NCBI GenBank assembly: GCA_016781085.1
Contig: JADDQZ010000042.1
Coordinates: 1-34,060 of the forward strand
Source: Actinomycetota bacterium
Lineage (GTDB): Bacteria; Actinomycetota; Thermoleophilia; Solirubrobacterales; Solirubrobacteraceae
Direction: 5' to 3'
Length of the DNA stretch: 34,060 nt
In this document: positions 31,343 through 34,060 of the stretch, in pieces
Numbering within the stretch: the first letter of the stretch is position 1
Layout: the number at the start of each line of letters is the position of its first letter
Program-made: the position numbers and the translations under genes
Notes under the pieces: generated by a model
The model's input: only the letters and a program-made list of their open reading frames with translations
Database searches by the model: none
Told to the model about the DNA's origin: nothing

Positions 31343-31348
31343 TACGCT
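31343..31348 (+). promoter_or_regulatory. -10-like box before lipB
   Basis: TACGCT lies 8 nt before the ATG at 31357. It is the same hexamer, at the same distance, as on the other strand for the divergent gene. No -35 is clear. Confidence 0.45.
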
Positions 31349-31356
31349 GGAAGCAC

Positions 31357-32043
31357 ATGGGCGACGAGCTGCTGATCAGCCGGCTGGGAGAGATCGACTA
31401 CTCCACCGGCGTCGCGCTCCAAGAGCAAGTCCGCCAGTGCGTGGGCACCGGCGAATGCCCTGAAGTGCTGATGCTGCTCGAGCATCCCGCGGTGTACACG
31501 CGCGGACGACGGTCAACGGCAGGCGAGTTGCCCTTGGGCGAGGATTGGTATCGCGCCCGGGGAATCGATGTGCTGCAAACCGACCGTGGCGGGAAGGTGA
31601 CCTACCACGGCCCAGGGCAGCTTGTCGGGTACCCGATCATGCGCATCGACGATGTTCTCGTCTACCTGCGCACGATGGAGATAGCCATCATCGCGGCGCT
31701 CGGCGATGTCGGCCTCGACGCCCATCGCCGCCGGGGCCGCGACCTCACCGGCGTTTGGGTGCAGGACAAGAAGATCGCCTCGATCGGCGTCCACATCTCG
31801 CGCGGCGTCACCACGCACGGCTTCGCGGTCAACGTGGACAACGACCTCGCTCCCTTTGACTGGGTGGTCGCCTGCGGCCTGCCTGATGTTCGCATGACGT
31901 CGATCCAAGCCGAAACCGGTCGCGACAACTCCTTTGAGCTCTTTCGTGAGCGCATGGCGGAGCGCTTCTGCGAAGCCTTCGACCGAGAAGGGCGCGTAGG
32001 CGACCTTCCCGTCCAAGCACCCCCGGTAGCCTGTCCCCCGTGA
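31357..32043 (+). CDS. lipB: Octanoyltransferase (lipoate biosynthesis)
   Basis: A 228-residue enzyme moving octanoyl groups from acyl carrier protein to lipoyl domains. The signature RGGKVTYHGPGQLVGYPI is at residues ~77-94. The catalytic pair is the Lys in KKIASIGVHIS (~141) and the Cys in WVVACGL (~170-175), as in other LipB enzymes. ATG 31357 gives the typical LipB opening LLISRLGEIDYSTGVALQEQV. The frame is open further upstream, but that part overlaps the divergent gene. The 3' end overlaps lipA by 4 nt (GTGA). Confidence 0.96.
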   Translation: MGDELLISRLGEIDYSTGVALQEQVRQCVGTGECPEVLMLLEHPAVYTRGRRSTAGELPLGEDWYRARGIDVLQTDRGGKVTYHGPGQLVGYPIMRIDDVLVYLRTMEIAIIAALGDVGLDAHRRRGRDLTGVWVQDKKIASIGVHISRGVTTHGFAVNVDNDLAPFDWVVACGLPDVRMTSIQAETGRDNSFELFRERMAERFCEAFDREGRVGDLPVQAPPVACPP

Positions 32044-33026
32044 GCGCGCCGCCTCGCATGCACGTCACTCGCTCGCGGGCCAATCCCGGCGGCATGGACG
32101 TCCATTCGCTGCTGGGCAGCGAAGTTGAGCCGTACGGCGGGCGCAAGCCGCCGTGGTTCAAGGTCAAGTTCCCGGGTGGGCCAAAGTACCGCGAGCTCAC
32201 GTCGATGATCGAGGCCGAAGGCCTGCACACCGTCTGCAAGGAAGCCGCCTGCCCGAACATGGGCGAGTGCTGGGAGCGCGGCACGGCCACATTCATGATT
32301 CTCGGCGACACCTGCACGCGCCGCTGCGGCTTTTGCAACGTGAAAACCGGCAAGCCGACGTGGAACGACCCGCTCGAGCCGCTGCGTGTCGCCCGCTCCG
32401 TCGCGAAGATGGGCCTGCGCCACGCAGTCATAACGTCGGTGGACCGGGACGACCTGCCCGACTACGGGTCCTCCGCCTTCGTCGGCGTGATCCGGTCCAT
32501 CCGCCAGCAGGCACCGCTATGCAAGGTGGAAGTCCTGACTCCCGATTTTCGCGGGCAGGAGATGCCGCTGGCCAAGGTCATCGCGGAGCGACCGGATGTC
32601 TTCAACCACAACGTCGAGACGGTGCCGCGCCTATATCCCGTGGCCCGGCGCGGATCGCGCTGGCAGCGCTCGTTGCGCGTGCTTAGCAACGCCAAGGAGA
32701 TGGGCGGCGACGAAGTCGTCACCAAGTCCGGGCTGATGGTCGGCCTCGGAGAGACGCACGAGGAGATGGTCGATGCCTTCGGCCGGCTGCGCGAGCACGG
32801 CGTCCAGGTCTTGACCGTGGGCCAGTACCTGCGCCCGACCGACCGGCACCTGCCGATCGTCCGCTATTGGCATCCTGACGAGTTCAAGGCGCTCGAGCAC
32901 GCCGCTTACGAACTCGGCTTCGACCACATCGCGGCCGGTCCGCTCGTGCGCTCGAGCTATCACGCCGACCAGCACGTGCCTCAAAGCCATCCCGGCACGG
33001 GGCCACTCGCAGCAACGGCGTCCTGA
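32040..33026 (+). CDS. lipA: Lipoyl synthase
   Basis: A 328-residue radical-SAM enzyme inserting two sulfurs into octanoyl-lipoyl domains. The auxiliary [4Fe-4S] cluster ligands are in CKEAACPNMGECWERG (CX4CX5C). The radical-SAM cluster CxxxCxxC is in DTCTRRCGFCNV. The C-terminal RSSYHA with its Ser ligand to the auxiliary cluster is present (AGPLVRSSYHADQ). GETHEEM and TVGQYLRPTDRHLPI are typical. The GTG start overlaps the lipB stop. TAGCCT at 32027-32032 lies 7 nt before it, so an extra leaderless transcript from inside lipB is possible. Its stop is followed directly by the rhomboid gene's GTG. Confidence 0.97.
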   Translation: MSAPPRMHVTRSRANPGGMDVHSLLGSEVEPYGGRKPPWFKVKFPGGPKYRELTSMIEAEGLHTVCKEAACPNMGECWERGTATFMILGDTCTRRCGFCNVKTGKPTWNDPLEPLRVARSVAKMGLRHAVITSVDRDDLPDYGSSAFVGVIRSIRQQAPLCKVEVLTPDFRGQEMPLAKVIAERPDVFNHNVETVPRLYPVARRGSRWQRSLRVLSNAKEMGGDEVVTKSGLMVGLGETHEEMVDAFGRLREHGVQVLTVGQYLRPTDRHLPIVRYWHPDEFKALEHAAYELGFDHIAAGPLVRSSYHADQHVPQSHPGTGPLAATAS

Positions 33027-33800
33027 GTGTTTCCGCTCAAAGACAACATGCCGACCGACCGCTTCCCGGTCGTGACCGTCGCGCTGATCGTCGCCAACGT
33101 GCTGATGTATTTTCTTTTTCAGCGGGCGGGGATCTTGGCCGGACCCAACGAGGCCAACGTGATCGAGTACGGCGCGATCCCGTACGAGATCTCCAATCCC
33201 GGCGCCGAGTGCGAGGCAGCCGGTCAGCGAATCGCCTGTGAAGGAATGCCGGGCGTGAGCGGTGAAGCGGATCCCCAGGCGCCCACGTGGTTGACGCTCT
33301 TCACATCGATGTTCATGCACGGTTCGCTGCTGCACATCGCCGGCAACATGCTCTTCCTGTGGATCTTCGGGAACAACATCGAAGACTCCATGGGGCGCGT
33401 GAAGTTCTTGCTGTTCTACCTCGGCGGCGGGGTGGCCGCGCTTTTGGCGCAGGTGGCCGTCGGCCCGGACGCCGCGGTTCCTACCGTGGGAGCCTCCGGC
33501 GCGGTATCAGCCGTTCTGGGGGGATACCTGCTGCTGTACCCGCGCGCTCGCGTGGTGACCGCGATCTTCATCGTCTTCTTCTTCACGTTGATCGAACTAC
33601 CGGCGCTGCTGGTGCTCGGATTCTGGTTCGTCCAGCAGCTGCTGTTCGGCTACTTCGACTTGAACCAGCCGACGGGCGGCGGTGGAGTCGCCTACTTCGC
33701 CCACATCGGCGGCTTCGTCTTCGGCATGGCTCTGATCCATCTGCTTGCCCACAGACGCAAGACTCCGCCGCCGCGGCCGCAGCCCCGATTCGCGTACTGA
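33027..33800 (+). CDS. Rhomboid-family intramembrane serine protease
   Basis: A 257-residue membrane protease. The N-terminus FPLKDNMPTDRFPVVTVALI is the common start of actinobacterial rhomboids, with the first span (VTVALIVANVLMYFLF) after it. A ~55-residue external loop holds two Cys (AECEAAGQRIACEG) that may pair. The catalytic Ser is in GASGAVSAVLGGYLLL (~residue 157), and the catalytic His in YFAHIGGFVFGMALIHLL (~residue 232). WIFGNNIEDSMGR is the conserved L1/TM2-TM3 region. The GTG start touches the lipA stop with no gap, so it belongs to the lipB-lipA unit, although no functional link with lipoate is known to me. Substrates are unknown. Confidence 0.93.
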   Translation: MFPLKDNMPTDRFPVVTVALIVANVLMYFLFQRAGILAGPNEANVIEYGAIPYEISNPGAECEAAGQRIACEGMPGVSGEADPQAPTWLTLFTSMFMHGSLLHIAGNMLFLWIFGNNIEDSMGRVKFLLFYLGGGVAALLAQVAVGPDAAVPTVGASGAVSAVLGGYLLLYPRARVVTAIFIVFFFTLIELPALLVLGFWFVQQLLFGYFDLNQPTGGGGVAYFAHIGGFVFGMALIHLLAHRRKTPPPRPQPRFAY

Positions 33801-33919
33801 CGGCCGCTCGCGCGCCACACCCGGCTTGTTGACACGCCGGCACCCCGCATCTCAGCCCCGCGCGTACTAGCTTGAACTCGCGCTCCGATCCCCGGAGCCC
33901 CTTGGCCCGTAGTAGAGGC

Positions 33920-34060
33920 GTGAGCTTGCCCGACGAGTCCCGCTCCGGTGACGTACGCAAGGCCGATCACCTGCGAATCGCCGCAGGCGCCGACGTCACC
34001 CACCACATGTCAACCGGCCTCGAGACGGTCCGGTTGCGCCACCGCGCCCTTCCGGGAAGC
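33920..34060 (+). CDS. fni: Type 2 isopentenyl-diphosphate isomerase (FMN-dependent), 3' truncated
   Basis: Only the first 47 codons are in the window. They read MSLPDESRSGDVRKADHLRI, then AAGADVTHHMSTGLETVRLRHRALPGS. The RKxDHLRI, TGLExVRLxHRALP order is the N-terminus of type 2 IPP isomerase (Fni/Idi-2), which interconverts IPP and DMAPP using FMN and NADPH. GTG 33920 is used as the start; TTG 33902, with GGAG 4 nt before it, would add six residues. The gap from the rhomboid stop (33801-33919) has no clear terminator. It contains a TTGACA at 33829 without a well-spaced -10. The identification rests on a short stretch but the pattern is specific. Confidence 0.78.
   Translation, partial: MSLPDESRSGDVRKADHLRIAAGADVTHHMSTGLETVRLRHRALPGS

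Noticed and set aside
33829-33873. TTGACA followed by TACTAGCTT as a promoter for the IPP isomerase gene
   Set aside because: The distance between the two elements is over 30 nt, far outside the 16-19 nt needed.

Overview
This window is about 34 kb of a high-GC bacterial chromosome. I read it as an actinobacterium, most likely of the class Thermoleophilia (Solirubrobacterales-like). This is inference from base composition, the dnaK-grpE-dnaJ-hspR operon with an HspR (MerR-type) repressor, a secreted PxKF-domain protein, a type 2 isopentenyl-diphosphate isomerase start at the right edge, and frequent start codons without a Shine-Dalgarno sequence but with a -10-like hexamer 7-9 nt upstream. 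I could not run any search. The content is almost entirely housekeeping, and I see no CRISPR array, prophage, insertion sequence, tRNA or rRNA.

Layout. 1-1852: the 3' part of a secreted Ig-like/PxKF protein with a strong terminator, then a Mug-type DNA glycosylase and a small membrane protein on the minus strand. 1853-6316: the heat-shock operon dnaK-grpE-dnaJ-hspR. 6353-8985: a minus-strand glycosyltransferase/GH1-like hydrolase pair. 9112-11753: clpB. The dnaK and clpB promoters share a 23-bp dyad that resembles the HspR operator (HAIR), so HspR probably represses both its own operon and clpB. 11830-14625: a convergent hairpin, a secreted M11/gametolysin-like metallopeptidase, and a secreted protein of unknown function whose coding tail is duplicated just downstream.

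14710-27645: a de novo purine cluster, purD-E-B-C-S-Q-L-F-(recQ)-N-H, mostly with 1-4 nt stop/start overlaps. Together these genes carry PRPP to IMP except for AIR synthetase (purM) and N5-CAIR synthase (purK), which are not here. A RecQ-family helicase sits between purF and purN. purE departs from the family consensus at several active-site motifs. purD and purH are each preceded by a tiny ORF whose stop codon overlaps the purine gene's start.

27679-34060: a small minus-strand protein, an Fpg/Nei-type DNA glycosylase, a dihydrolipoamide acyltransferase (E2), a minus-strand membrane protein with a likely 3' frameshift, then lipB-lipA-rhomboid, and finally the first 47 codons of a type 2 IPP isomerase. 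LipB and LipA make the lipoyl cofactor that the neighbouring E2 needs.

The observations I rate highest are the HAIR variant shared by dnaK and clpB, the recurrent TANNNT-N7-9-start architecture (leaderless transcripts), the paired overlapping mini-ORFs before purD and purH, the divergent PurE, and the frameshifted or duplicated gene ends. I did not find convincing evidence of a wholly new multi-gene system.
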